From Axinella damicornis (taxonomy: Eukaryota > Porifera > Demospongiae > Axinellida > Axinellidae): DNA of 64,000 bases. How positions within the stretch are numbered: position 1 is the stretch's first letter; each line of letters starts with the position of its first letter. Shown piece by piece: positions 46,855-58,340 of the stretch. The notes under the pieces were generated by a model, which saw only the letters and a program-made list of their open reading frames with translations, searched no databases and had not been told where the DNA came from. Where the stretch lies: NCBI GenBank assembly GCA_963931865.1, contig OZ007514.1, positions 11,271,478 to 11,335,477 on the forward strand. Direction: 5' to 3'. Position numbers and translations under genes: made by a program.

Positions 46855-47665
46855 CCGGCGCCGGACAGCTCTGAAGAGCTGCTTCTCCCCGATTGCGTCC
46901 GCTTCAGCTGCATGCTGCTCGCCGCTTGCGTGCGCTTCTGCTGCTGCTCCCGGGCCCGATTGCGGCACTGCTGCTCCCCGTTTGCCTCCGCCTCCAGCTG
47001 CTGCTCCCCGATTGCGGCACTGCTGCTCCCCGTTTGCCTCCGCCTCCAGCTGCTGCTCCCCGATTGCGCCCGCTTCAGCTGCTGCTCGCCCGATTGCGTC
47101 CGCTTCGGCTGCTGCTCCCCGATTGCATACTGGGCCATGCCCGGCGCCCGGGCCCAATGTTCTCGAACATTCTTCGCGGAGTTCGAGGTTCAGTAAATAA
47201 ATTAAAGTACGAAGGTCGCGCGTCACTAGAGTCCAGTCCCGCCCCACGAACATCCCACTTCCGTCAAGCACAGACACTGCTTCTCCCCGATTGCGTCCGC
47301 TTCAGCTGCATGCTGCTCGCCGCTTGCGTGCGCTTCTGCTGCTGCTCCCGGGCCCGATTGCGGCACTGCTGCTCCCCGTTTGCCTCCGCCTCCAGCTGCT
47401 GCTCCCCGATTGTGGCACTGCTGCTCCCCGTTTGCCTGCGCCTCCAGCTGCTGCTCCCCGATTGTGCCCGCTTCAGCTGCTGCTCGCCCGATTGCGTCCG
47501 CTTCGGCTGCTGCTCCCCGATTGCATACTGGGCCATGCCCGGCGCCCGGGCCCAATGTTCTCGAACATTCTTCGCGGAGTTCGAGGTTCAGTAAATAAAT
47601 TAAAGTACGAAGGTCGCGCGTCACTAGAGTCCAGTCCCGCCCCACGAACATTCCACTTCCGTCAA
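46855..47665. repeat. 397-bp GC-rich tandem duplication with internal 21-24-bp repeats
   Basis: The unit occurs twice (about 46872-47268 and 47270-47665). Inside are repeats of CAGCTGCTGCTCCCCGATTG. The units stay open in several frames on both strands because of the GC-rich repeat, so no single protein can be chosen. It ends in a non-repeat part containing AACATTCTTCGCGGAGTTCG. Confidence 0.7.
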
Positions 47666-47878
47666 GCACAGACAGACAGACACACACACACACACACGTT
47701 AAAATCTTAATGTATTGATGTCTATGGAATTCCTTGCCTTTTTGTTGTCAAGCAAGGATCAACAAACGTTCTGTCTCCCTCCAACTCATTGTATGCACTT
47801 TGACAACGTTTACCCTGTTTATTATTACCCAGCAGGGGTTAAGTGATCAGTTTGTGTGTCCCGTCTGTCTAGATGTCT

Positions 47879-47881
47879 GCC

Positions 47882-47928
<47 letters not shown>

Positions 47929-47930
47929 GG
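47879..47930. repeat. (CTGT)n microsatellite
   Basis: About 13 copies. Confidence 0.95.
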
Positions 47931-48620
47931 ACACAAAAATCAGCAATTTGAGCACGGAAGGCCTTGTTGAAGGCTTAGTTCAGGATAGAGCGTCAGAATT
48001 CAGAAAATAATAGCATCTACATGTACATAATCAAAGACCAGAGAGCCACTCGAGAGGCTGAGAAAAGCTGCGTGAAAGTCAGGTTTCTAATTTATACAAC
48101 TTGACCACACCCTGTTCGTAACATTACTGCCACAGCTTACGGTATCTCTTTCTGCATGCCGACATCACTGTATTAAAAATCAGTAGGCCTAGCTATCTCG
48201 TCGTGCATGCTGTATTAATAATCAGCGGTAGGCCTACCTATAGTGCAGTCGGTGATGTCACATGCGATTTTGAAATGGGTGGAGCCAAGAAACTGGTAAT
48301 AAGAAGTTGCTGACTTGACGGCTAAATGAACCAACTTGACTGGTATCAGGTACAGAACTACTGATTGTGTTTACAGAACTGTGATTATGCTGATTGTTTG
48401 TGTTTCCAGAACTGTGATTATGCTGATTGTTTGTGTTTACAGAACTGTGATTATGTTGTTTGTTTGTGTTTACAGAACTTTGATTATGCTGATTGTTTGT
48501 GTTTACAGAACTGTGATTATGTTGAGTAGGATGTCAGTAAATGCCTTAGCTAACATGTTTGAAGCACATTTTGCCGACAGACAGACAGACACAAAGGCAT
48601 CAGCCAAGGCATCAGCTGCT
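47931..48620. other. Spacer upstream of B2
   Basis: 48220-48620 matches 13940-14160. It includes a 39-bp tandem repeat at about 48357-48523 (ATTATGCTGATTGTTTGTGT units, four to five copies). No gene. Confidence 0.6.
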
Positions 48621-48965
48621 TAGCCTCGTCCCCAGGCCGTTCCCACCGCCAGTATTTCATCGCTTCCAAGGCATCAGCCGCTTAGCCTCGTCCCCAGGCC
48701 GTTCCCACCGCCAGTATTTCATCGCTTCCAGTATGAAATACGGCGGGGGTAGGCCTGAGAGATTTGGTCACGTGTGATGACGTCAGGTAGACAGATGGTA
48801 GGCACACGGGGGGCGGTGCCCAACTGCTTGTAATACCTGTTTCACATCGATCTGTCCCCGGTGTTGTGAACAACGAACAATATAGATCGTCTGCCTTGCG
48901 AACGCTCTGACATCCAGCCTTTGGACGGACAGTCCAAGACAGGACATCGAGATTCTTCATTGGGC

Positions 48966-49001
<36 letters not shown>

Positions 49002-49117
49002 GTGTCTACCATGTGTCTACCTGATGGCATCGCACGTGACCAGATCTCCCAGGCCTTTCCCCGCCGTACTGGAAGCGATGAAATACTGGCGGTGGGAACG
49101 GCCTGGGAACGAGGCTA
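48621..49117. mobile_element. Foldback element with poly-C centre upstream of B2
   Basis: Counterpart of 14161-14621, with its first 60 bp tandemly duplicated (48621-48680 and 48681 onward) and about 33 C at 48967-48999. Confidence 0.75.
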
Positions 49118-49230
49118 GGCATCGCATTACCCCTGCTGCACATGCACACTGTAACTACATGTACAGTGAGGGTTCACAAGTTTCATCCAAGGACTTAGGA
49201 CACACCAAAATTCATTCTTGATTACAGAGG

Positions 49231-52200
49231 ATGCCATCAGGATTGGCTTTGAGTGGATTCCTTGTTGCTGTGCTGGCTGTGTGGCAAGCAGCAGCCCAGG
49301 CTCCTGGTGATGAAGACTTACGCTGTGTGAATCAACGTGGTGATGTCTACCCTCCAAATGTGACGATGCTAATGGACAGTCGAAATTACGAGAATTTGAT
49401 CTCACGCTCAAATCCACACTGGCAGGCACTAGATGTGGATGGAGCAGGCACTGGGGTAGGTGTGACTCCGTCAATACACAGTAGTTTGCCATACATTGTT
49501 CACAAACAATATTGATTGCTGTGGCAGTGTAATCATGACAGTATAATTTCGGCACGCTTCTCGTGTCCACACTACTCCTCCCCTCATCCCCCCACCCCAT
49601 CCTTCCAGCCCACTCATACCCCATTCTTCCCTACCTCTCTTCACCCACACTCACACTCCCCTTCCATACAAACCTCAGGACATGCTTTACTACAAACTGG
49701 GACATGTACATTTCCAGAACTAACTTGTGTTTTGTTTCTCTTCTTGCTGGCAGTGGGACAGTGCCTTTGGTGGTCTCTGCCAATCTGAGCCAGAGTCATG
49801 TGATTTCAGAGAGACTGCATCGCAAGATAACTGGTTCTTCACACAGTACATCAGTTACCTCCAGGCCAGAGAAGTGTTTGTTAATGTCACTTCTTATTTT
49901 GAAAGCTGCAGACTGGCTCGAAATCCTACCTGTAATCAACTCTATGTTGACATGTATCACTATGAGAGGAATGGAATGGATCGTGCTGCAGCGAGAACCC
50001 CCAGCAACTATGGACAACCCATACGACGTATTGAGCCAAATGGATTAGGACAAGCAGTGAATCAACTATCCTTTACCTTTATCCCCTCGGAGAACTTAAA
50101 TGGATTCTACATTGGGGTTAGAGCCACTGGTACCTGTGCAAGCATTCGACGCCTTCAGGTCTACTACAGGGCTTCTCTCGCGAGAACTGTTGGTCTTGTG
50201 ATCTACCCCGAGATTGCTCTGCCTGCTCTCGGCAGTACTACACCAGTGACAGGTGTTGCGAGCTGTGCTCCCAATTCCCGCAATTTGACGAGCCTGCAGG
50301 TCACATGCTTTGCGGATGGAAGGTGTCAGGATGTCGCCACCTGTACCTGTAATCGGGGATATGAGTATGCCATGCCATCACAGTGCAGAGGTGAGTGAAC
50401 TCGGCTGTGGATGTCATGAGGTCATGATGAGGTCATGATGAGGTCATAATGAGGTCATGATGGTGTGTGATGTTTAAACATTTGTGAATGTGTGTGTGTG
50501 TGCACATGACCTCATCGTGACCTCATCACGAGCTACACACACCCACACACACGCATGCATACATGCACACATACACACACTTGCACATACACACACATGC
50601 ACACACACACCAACACACACCCACACACACACTACACACATGCACACACCCACACCTACCCACCCACACACACACACACTCACATACACACACTCACACA
50701 CACACACACACACTGACATACTCCTCCCACTTAGCCTGCTCTGTTGGAACGTTCCAGCCCTACTCCAATTCAACCGACCCCAGGACCTGCTTGCCCTGTC
50801 CGGCCAATAGCACTGCCGCTAGTCCTGCAGCTGTCGTGTGTGCGTGTGACCCTGGTGTCAGCAGAAACAATGACAGACCAGAGGATCCTTGTACAAGTAA
50901 GCAGGAGATACGGTACGCATCTCTGAAACTGATGGCGAGGTTCGGAATGCTTTTCTACATTCAACTTTGCTACAAACCAGAAGGTTTCTTCCGAAAGCCA
51001 GAAGGCTCTGAGAATTGGAAGTTTTCTTCCGAAGTTGCCGAAGGCTTCTTCGGAAGAGCGCGGGCTTTGTACGTACCTAAGTTTCAGGAAAACGTGTAAA
51101 TAGCTAGTTCATAGAAGCAGTGCACATATCATACACATGAAGGTATGATAGCATACACATGTAGGTCTAAGGCCTTGTGAAATTCAATTATGTAAGACTG
51201 GAGGAGTCTTGGGGTATTCAGCTGCAAGGAATGAGATGTGCTGTGCAACAACATCATAGCGCTTTTGTACTACTTTAGCCTGCATTGGTCTTGCATGAAG
51301 GACCAAATTTACAACATTACATGTATATATGTTTACCGGAGTAGCATTGACAGTGGTACGTTTTACATGCTGCCAGAATTACGTACCTAGCATCATAAAA
51401 TTTTCCCTAAGACCTAGTGTGCGCATAATATACAACACCGACATCTGAGTATACCCATTCCTTATCTCAGGGAGCCAGCCCTGCTATACCATACGCAGCT
51501 TGAAACTAGCCTCGTTCCCAGGCACCTGTGCATGCGGTGAAGAAAAATCACTGTGCTCGCAAGGGGGCGGGGAGCCTGGGAATGAGGGCTAGCTTGAAAC
51601 TATGTACTATCCCCTTTCCGGATGAAATGTATTCCATGCCATGTGTAAAGCCTTCATGATGATCGTTCATCCTCTGTAGGGCCCCCCTCTTCTCCGAGGA
51701 TAGCTACCGCAAACCCTCCTTCTGTGGTTGGCAACGTGCTGAATGTCTGCTGGCTGCAATCTCTGGAGAACGGTGGCAGTCCTGACCTGCACTATAACAT
51801 CTATACCCTGGAGGCCAGTGACACCGAGTACGTGCGCGTGGCCACAGTTCAGCCGACACAAAGCGACCTGATTTGCACCAACGTGGAGCTGAATGCATTC
51901 ACGAGCTACAGTGTCGTGGTGACGGCTGCCAGTGGTGCTACGAATGACCCGTCAAGCTTCAGCGACGTGTCAGTGGTTCAGGACCGCTTCATTGTATTCT
52001 ACGTTGCTACTTGTGCCGCAGGTGTGTGTATGGGTCACAGGCTAAGTTGCGAATTTCTCACTCATGGTGTAGTATTATTGACGGCACTGCGAAAATTATG
52101 ATGAGGGGTGTGTGTGTGCATGAAACATTTACAGGCAGAATTTTATTCTGGGAGAGAAAGGAGCCACCACAATCCAGACTCTCAACAAGGATTCAAATCC

Positions 52201-54746
52201 TGATTTATGCCACTCAGCCACAACGGCCCTGAGACACCTGGCTGGATAAAGGAGTGGGACTTGTAACCCAGTCTATATTATAAGCCTTATCTAAAACTAG
52301 ACAATGTGACTTTCTCTCTCATGCTTTAAAATGGCCTGGGTAGGTTGACCTAATTGTAAACCGTACAGCGGGTTTATTTCGCAGGAGAAAGCTTTCACTA
52401 ATTACGTGTTTCTGTGGTGACTCGCAAAACTTTTATCCAACCCTGAATCGTTCCTGCCGATTGGTACGTAGTGATGGCCTTATTTACTCACTTCCAACGC
52501 ACCGATTCTGTGTCACCAAAGCTGGATGATCCACTATCATTCGTAGTGACTGTTTTGAGTATCAGAACTACCATTTGCTCCTGCATCAATTGCCTGCTCG
52601 CTGCCCGTGCATGCAGGCTATGTTAGACTGGGTGCAGCCAACAGCAAATTTGTGAAAGTTTTCTCCGCCACGAAATGAACCCTCTATACAGTGCATGTAC
52701 TGGAAACCCGTTTGGGCAGCCAAACTGGTTTCCTGGAAACCATTTAATTAACAGAATCACCATTCACCACCTCAGCTTCAAATGTGTCTACGGGGACCCC
52801 ACCTCCAGATCCTAATCCAGCAGGTATAGGAAATGCATGAAACATATAGACAGATTGACAGAAAGAAGTGACTTCTTAAGTCCATTTTGCACGTGTGCAC
52901 GCGGGATAAAAATATCTACAACAAGGGTAAACAAAATACCTCACAGGTAGCCTGATTCCAAAGCCCATTCCAGATATTGTGGAGGGGGCACAACTATTAC
53001 GTACATGTACGTATGTTGTACTAATAAACACGCTCAGTTTCTGCCCAAAACGGAACTCTGATGTCAACTGTTCTTGACAGTTTGTGGTAATTAAACCAAA
53101 TATGGTATCAGTTTCAGCGACTGTTTTGTGGTGGATAGTATTGTTTCCTACAAAAGAAGTGTGTTTAGTCCCTGTACCCCCTTTCCTACTCCCGTTCCCG
53201 GGCCCACGCCCAGCTTTTCGTCGCTTGCTATACTTTAGCTATTTCCAAATCACTCTCGCTGGCCAGACACTTTTCCCTGTTTTGGGGATATGGCCGGAAG
53301 GCCACACCCCCTAAATCGGAAAAACCATCTGTCCCGTGAGAGCACAAATCCATGCGATTACACTTGCATGAATACTACGTATATTTCAACCACAAACAAC
53401 GCTCCGCAAGACCAAAGCAATCTCTGAAGAACATACATACGTACTAACCCAGCGTTCTCTACAAGAGCCTTTGAAGAAAATGAACACTTCCAGTTCTCTG
53501 AAGAAGAAGCCTTCTGGTTTGTGGCGATGCGGTTTTCAGAAAAGCATTGCAAACACTACACGTACTGTAGTGATTGATAACAATGGAGGGGAAGTCCTCC
53601 TTGCCTGCCGTGTTTCTCCCCCCAAAAACGAAACCCTGAACATGACTTATGTTGCCTGATCAAAGCGCCTGGGAACGAGGCTAACCAAAGTACACGTCTC
53701 CTCAGTACGTGTCTAGAGAAATGATGTACGTTAACTTTGCGGAACCACTTCCATTGCGGCACCAGATTTATGGGACAAACACAGGTCTGGAAACTTTAAC
53801 GCAGCTATGGAAGGCCAAAACAAAGCTTTGGAAGATCAGTAAGCGAAGCTGCACTGTCTTTCAGAAAATTAGGTACATGTACACACAAAGCCAGTGCTCT
53901 TCCGAGAAGCCTTCCTATATTGCAGTGAAGCTGTGCCCCAGACACATGTTGGAAGTGCGTCCCAAATCTCGGCATCAATTTTAAGGACACTTGCCGTGCG
54001 TGCAGTGGGTGGAGTCCAGATAATGAACTGTCCCAGGTGTGCTTACTTGGGTCCTTGTACTTAGATTTCCTAAACAGTTCACTTTTGTTGAGTTTTATCA
54101 CATTGCAGCTAGTATGGCCGCTCCCCTTTTATTAATCACTCTCTCTATTCATAAGCTGCAAAGACCTTAGTATCAGCCCTGTACCCAAACCAACCTCAGA
54201 TGAAAGCGATCCGAGCTGGGTTGGTTTGGGTCTGGGGCTGAGACTACTGCAAACACCCAAGCAACATGAAATTACTTTGGTCAGGCCTTACAGTCTTGGG
54301 AATTGACTGATTTTCTTGGACAGCCTTCATATTAGCCTCATGGCTAGATGGCTGCATCCAAACACTAACACTCGGCTGTGTGTGTGTAAAACTTGTATAG
54401 AAAAAGATGAAAGAAAAAAATTTCCCGGTGTAACCCTCCACTGATTCTCCCACAGGTCTCTCGGTGGGTGCTGCTGTAGCCATCACTTTATTTGTGACCC
54501 TCATCTTCTCTGTCGTCATCACTGCTGTTATCGTGGCGCTGATATTCGTCTTCTGCTGCCAGAGGTCTTCTGCACCCAGAAGTACTTCAAGTATCGACGG
54601 TGCCAGTAACGGCAAGGGAGGGCCTCCCAGTTACGACCAGGGAAAGCCTTCCCCGTCACCCACGCCGGCAAAGCCTTCCCCGTCATCCAGGCCGGGAAAG
54701 CCTCCCCCACCACCCAGGCCAATGCAAGCACATTATTCAAAAGATG
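49231..54746 (+). CDS. Eph-like receptor B2, class B (last exon not found)
   Basis: Six exons: 49231-49455 (75 codons), 49754-50390, 50735-50896, 51680-52021, 52776-52823 and 54456-54746. Order: signal peptide ending VWQAAAQ; Eph-type ligand-binding domain with [42 protein letters not shown] and RRLQVYY; Cys-rich part; GCC2/GCC3; one FN3; 16-residue stalk; membrane helix ([12 protein letters not shown] to ALIFVFCC); proline-rich tail with PPSY and PPPPPRP. No kinase. Exon 2 lacks the B1 deletion, so this copy reads through. The terminal exon of B1 (ending PASWH) has no match after 54746: homology between the units stops at about 54865 inside intron 6. Without splicing, the frame ends at 54803-54805. 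A weak alternative acceptor near 54935 would add a few codons. Either the tail is altered or the true last exon differs. Confidence 0.83.
50535..50712. repeat. (CA)n microsatellite in intron 2 of B2
   Basis: Longer and more interrupted than in B1. Confidence 0.85.
51507..51591. mobile_element. Foldback MITE in intron 3 of B2, perfect 9-bp TSD
   Basis: GCTTGAAAC at 51498-51506 and 51592-51600. B1 has the empty site near 16708. Confidence 0.88.
52141..52232 (-). repeat. Possible tRNA-derived SINE in intron 4 of B2
   Basis: Orthologous to 17255-17345, with TGGCTGAGTGG on the minus strand. Confidence 0.3.
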
Positions 54747-56065
54747 GTAAGAAACAAAAGTACATACATTGTTACGTACTTAAGGTTACACCACTAATAG
54801 TGTGAAAATATAATTATAAAACCACCACAACACAATTGTTGTGAGCTCTTATTATGACAATACATTGGACATCCCTATACATGGACGCCAACAAGTTAGC
54901 ATTTTGTGGTGGCTAGAGGGAGTGGAATCTGCAGACAACGTCTGTGACAAGTGAAAAGGTCTTGGATTGTTTCAGTGGATTCCCCCTTTCAACAGTCACC
55001 AAATGTATACATGTGCGATCATGCTTAATTGCATTCTATGTATTTTGTTTACATGTGCAAAGCTTTTAACTTGGTAGCTTTCTGTAGAATTACCAACAAG
55101 GTCAAAGGTCAAAATCTGCAACATATATACATGGCTGTACACTAGATAGTCTCACAGGTAGTGCTAGCAGACACTGGCTTAAGCTTACGATGCACCAGGT
55201 GGAAGTATTGCCATTTGGAAGTGGGGTCTGGGCTCCAGTGTGCTTTCAGTTGTGAATGAGGTAAATTTGCACGCTTCAAACAGTATATAGGTGGTTTACA
55301 GGTATAATATATGCAGGATGTAAAAGCCTTCTGCAGTACATGGAAGTCACATGATATGTAGATGTTGCTATGCACAGCACTGGTTCCTGCACGCTCATGC
55401 ACTCTTCGTTAGTGACAGCTTTTCAAAAGAATGTGGTAAATTGCCCAGCCATACGAGATCTGTTGGGAGAACCAGTGGCTTTGCGTTGATTATTGGTCAG
55501 TACTGTTGCTATAGCAGCCATACACATGGCAGTCCTTGTGCTGGCCACTGCTTACCGCCACTCAGACATCAAATAGGCTTCACTTTACCAAGGATTAAAC
55601 ATAATAGGCTTCACATCAGCAAGCAATTTGTATGAAGACCTACTACTAGTACGTATAGTTTTGTGATTTTGTGTTGCACAAGTGCAAGATTAGACTGCAT
55701 GCATTGCCCTCTGCTAATGCTGAACACTCTGATCTTCTTTGGCTACTGTATTACACACAAAGTGATCCTGCTCTCACGTCTTCGTCACTTTGAGCCTCTT
55801 TGATTGATTCTGGAGCTCTTTTAGTGTCTGGTCTGTGTACATACACACTCCCTGTCGGCACGTATCAATTTACATCAGCCAAATTGTTGCAAGCATTGCA
55901 GTTCTCCATTGTGAGCCTTTTGGCAAACTCCCAAACGAGACACAGTCAAAAGAATTAATTGCCTGATAATCTTGAGACCGCTGCACCACCTGCTTGCCTG
56001 CACACACTAAGGATATGCAGGCATGTTGACCAGCACACCTCACACACCTGTGGTGGTAGGGCACT

Positions 56066-56205
56066 CAGTGGCCAGGGTATGGCCCTCAGTTGCCAGGGTA
56101 TGGCCCTCAGTTGCCAGGGCACGCCCCCCAGTTGCTAGGCCACATCCCAGTTGCTAGGGCATGCCCCCAGTTGCTAGGGCACGCCCCCAGTTGCTAGGGC
56201 AAGTG
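56066..56205. repeat. Tandem repeat, 20-25-bp unit
   Basis: About six units of CCCAGTTGCTAGGGCACGCC with variation. Confidence 0.85.
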
Positions 56206-57211
56206 CCCTGGTGTACCCCAGCCTGTCTATACCACATGTCTGAGTGAAGAGGGAGTGTTATGGGGACATGAGACTAACCACAGTTGACTCTAAGCTGGCT
56301 ACAGTGCATCACCCCATCAGGTGCTTTGGTCAACTCCATTAGGAAACCTCTTAGGACTGACGTACGTAAAGTAAACCACTTACCATGATTACACGCTCAC
56401 TGCACTGTACTTGCATAAGGGTTCAGGTCATTGGGTTGCCGGGGTCTTGTAACTAGCTACCATAAAAGGCAAAATTCAAATTCTCAGCTTATGAGATTGA
56501 ACCAGGTATGACGTTGTTTCCGAGGGATCTGTGTGCAGTATCCCAAGACCCCTGGTCTGGCTCTAGTGAGGGTGCTACCAAGGGCCCCCGGGGGTTCTAC
56601 ATCGTGTAGATTCCACTGGATGAGTTAGACACCTCGAGGTATCTACTTATTTAGAACATAGTATACGTAGTACTGTACTGGCAGTAGCTACATTGTACGT
56701 ATAGGCAAGTGCTCAGTTGGGTAATGCATGGATGAGAAGGGAGTCAGAGAGGACATAAGAATGGCTATGAAAGCTTACGGAACACCATGACAGACATTAG
56801 TGCCGACATTGAACAGCTCTCACTAGTAGCTGCATTCAGTCAAGCCTAACAAATGCTTCCACCCCTCAAACTGGGTCCACCCTACCCACTTAGCTAGTGT
56901 TAGCCGCTAATCATGGTAATTATTGGTAACGCTCAGTTGTCAATGAAATAACACGTATACGTAACTCGTGCAAAATGCCCTGCAGGGTGCCATTCAAAGA
57001 CACTATGAGATTTAGAGACCGCACAGTGGGTAATCGTATTGGCAGGAAGTACTTGGAGTTTACGTACTCACTGTAAATTGGCTAGTTTTCACACTCCAGT
57101 ACTGCATGTATTTCACATTACAGTTTGCCCAAGAGTATACATCATGGCCTTTCTATGGCCTTTCTATGACCGAAACCTGATTGTAGCCTGCTCAGAGGAC
57201 ATTGCTAGTGC

Positions 57212-57313
57212 TAGCCTCGTTCCCTGCAGGCTCTCTCTTCAATGTTGGTCTTGAGGCCTGGGACTCAAGTGTTTGATAGGCTTTGAAGTGGGATGGCCTG
57301 GGAGACAAGGCTA
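57212..57313. mobile_element. Foldback MITE, diverged
   Basis: TAGCCTCGTTCCCTG to CTGGGAGACAAGGCTA. No clear target duplication. Confidence 0.55.
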
Positions 57314-58340
57314 CGTTTCACTGATCTTCGTGAACCTTTCTCCAGGTGGTGCTGGCTGGTAATGACACTCTTGAAGAGCGGTGTGATGAATCATTACTCT
57401 TGTGAACTCACTTGTACGATCATGTCAATGTTGACGGTACATTCCACTTTTGTATACATACCATCTTATAAGTATTGATGCTTGCTTGCGCATGTGAAAT
57501 GCATGAATCATGTTTGCATGACTCTATCATTGGCAAAATATTATGATTGTCCTCTTTTACTTTATGACTTGTATAGAATTTTCTCATGCATGTTTCAAAC
57601 ACACAAAATAAATTTGTGACCCTTTCTCATAACTGTAGTTGCTGTATAATAACAAAGACAATGAATTCTATTAGGGGTATTGACGTCAAAGACACTGAGT
57701 TCTGTTAGGGGTGCATACATGTGCACATTCGTGTTAAAGCCATTATTAAAACCTAGTTCCCATGTTTTAGCTGCTGAGGGTTCCCAAGGGTACCCATGCA
57801 CCTTGTAGCAGATATAGCCAAATGAGCCCGGTGGATAGTGACAAACAAGGTTTCGGAGCCCAACATATTCGGAGCCATGGCATAATTATTAATTAAACAC
57901 CAAACTATACTAGGAAATACGGTTTGCGTTGTATTAAAGCCCATGGATGGCATGCAGTCTCAATGAATTGTGTTGGTGAAAATCTTGATGTGGTATTGCA
58001 TTGATAATAAAGTGTCCGATAATCCATTCTACAATCAACATCGTTTCGCCATCTCGGACTCTGCACAATTGCCCGTACGTGCTCCGCGTTATGCGCTTGT
58101 GACATGCATACTTCATAGCTAAGCATCATGCAATGCTATCACACTGGGAACTAGCAATACAACAGTGTGGCAGGTATATATACTAGCTGCTCTATTCAAC
58201 ACTCTGCTACGTGCACACTAAACCTTAGGCCTATACCAGACCAACAATGTCAACATGTTCAACTAAATCTACTTTCAATCCTCTATATAGCTACTAGCCT
58301 GGTATTTACGATAGTCATTGAGTGTCTTTTATTGGGCGGA

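Larger units (their letters stand above)
54866..58340. other. Unique spacer after B2, no gene assigned
   Basis: No homology to the left unit. It holds a tandem repeat (56066-56205), a foldback element (57212-57313) and a minus-strand open frame (57908-58129, about 74 codons with CRMDYRTLYYQC and FSPTQFIETAC) that has protein-like composition but no recognised domain or clear splice partners. Confidence 0.5.

Noticed and set aside
46893..47594. 233-codon Leu/Pro/Ala ORF
   Set aside because: Lies in a GC-rich tandem repeat open in several frames on both strands, so there is no reason to prefer this frame.
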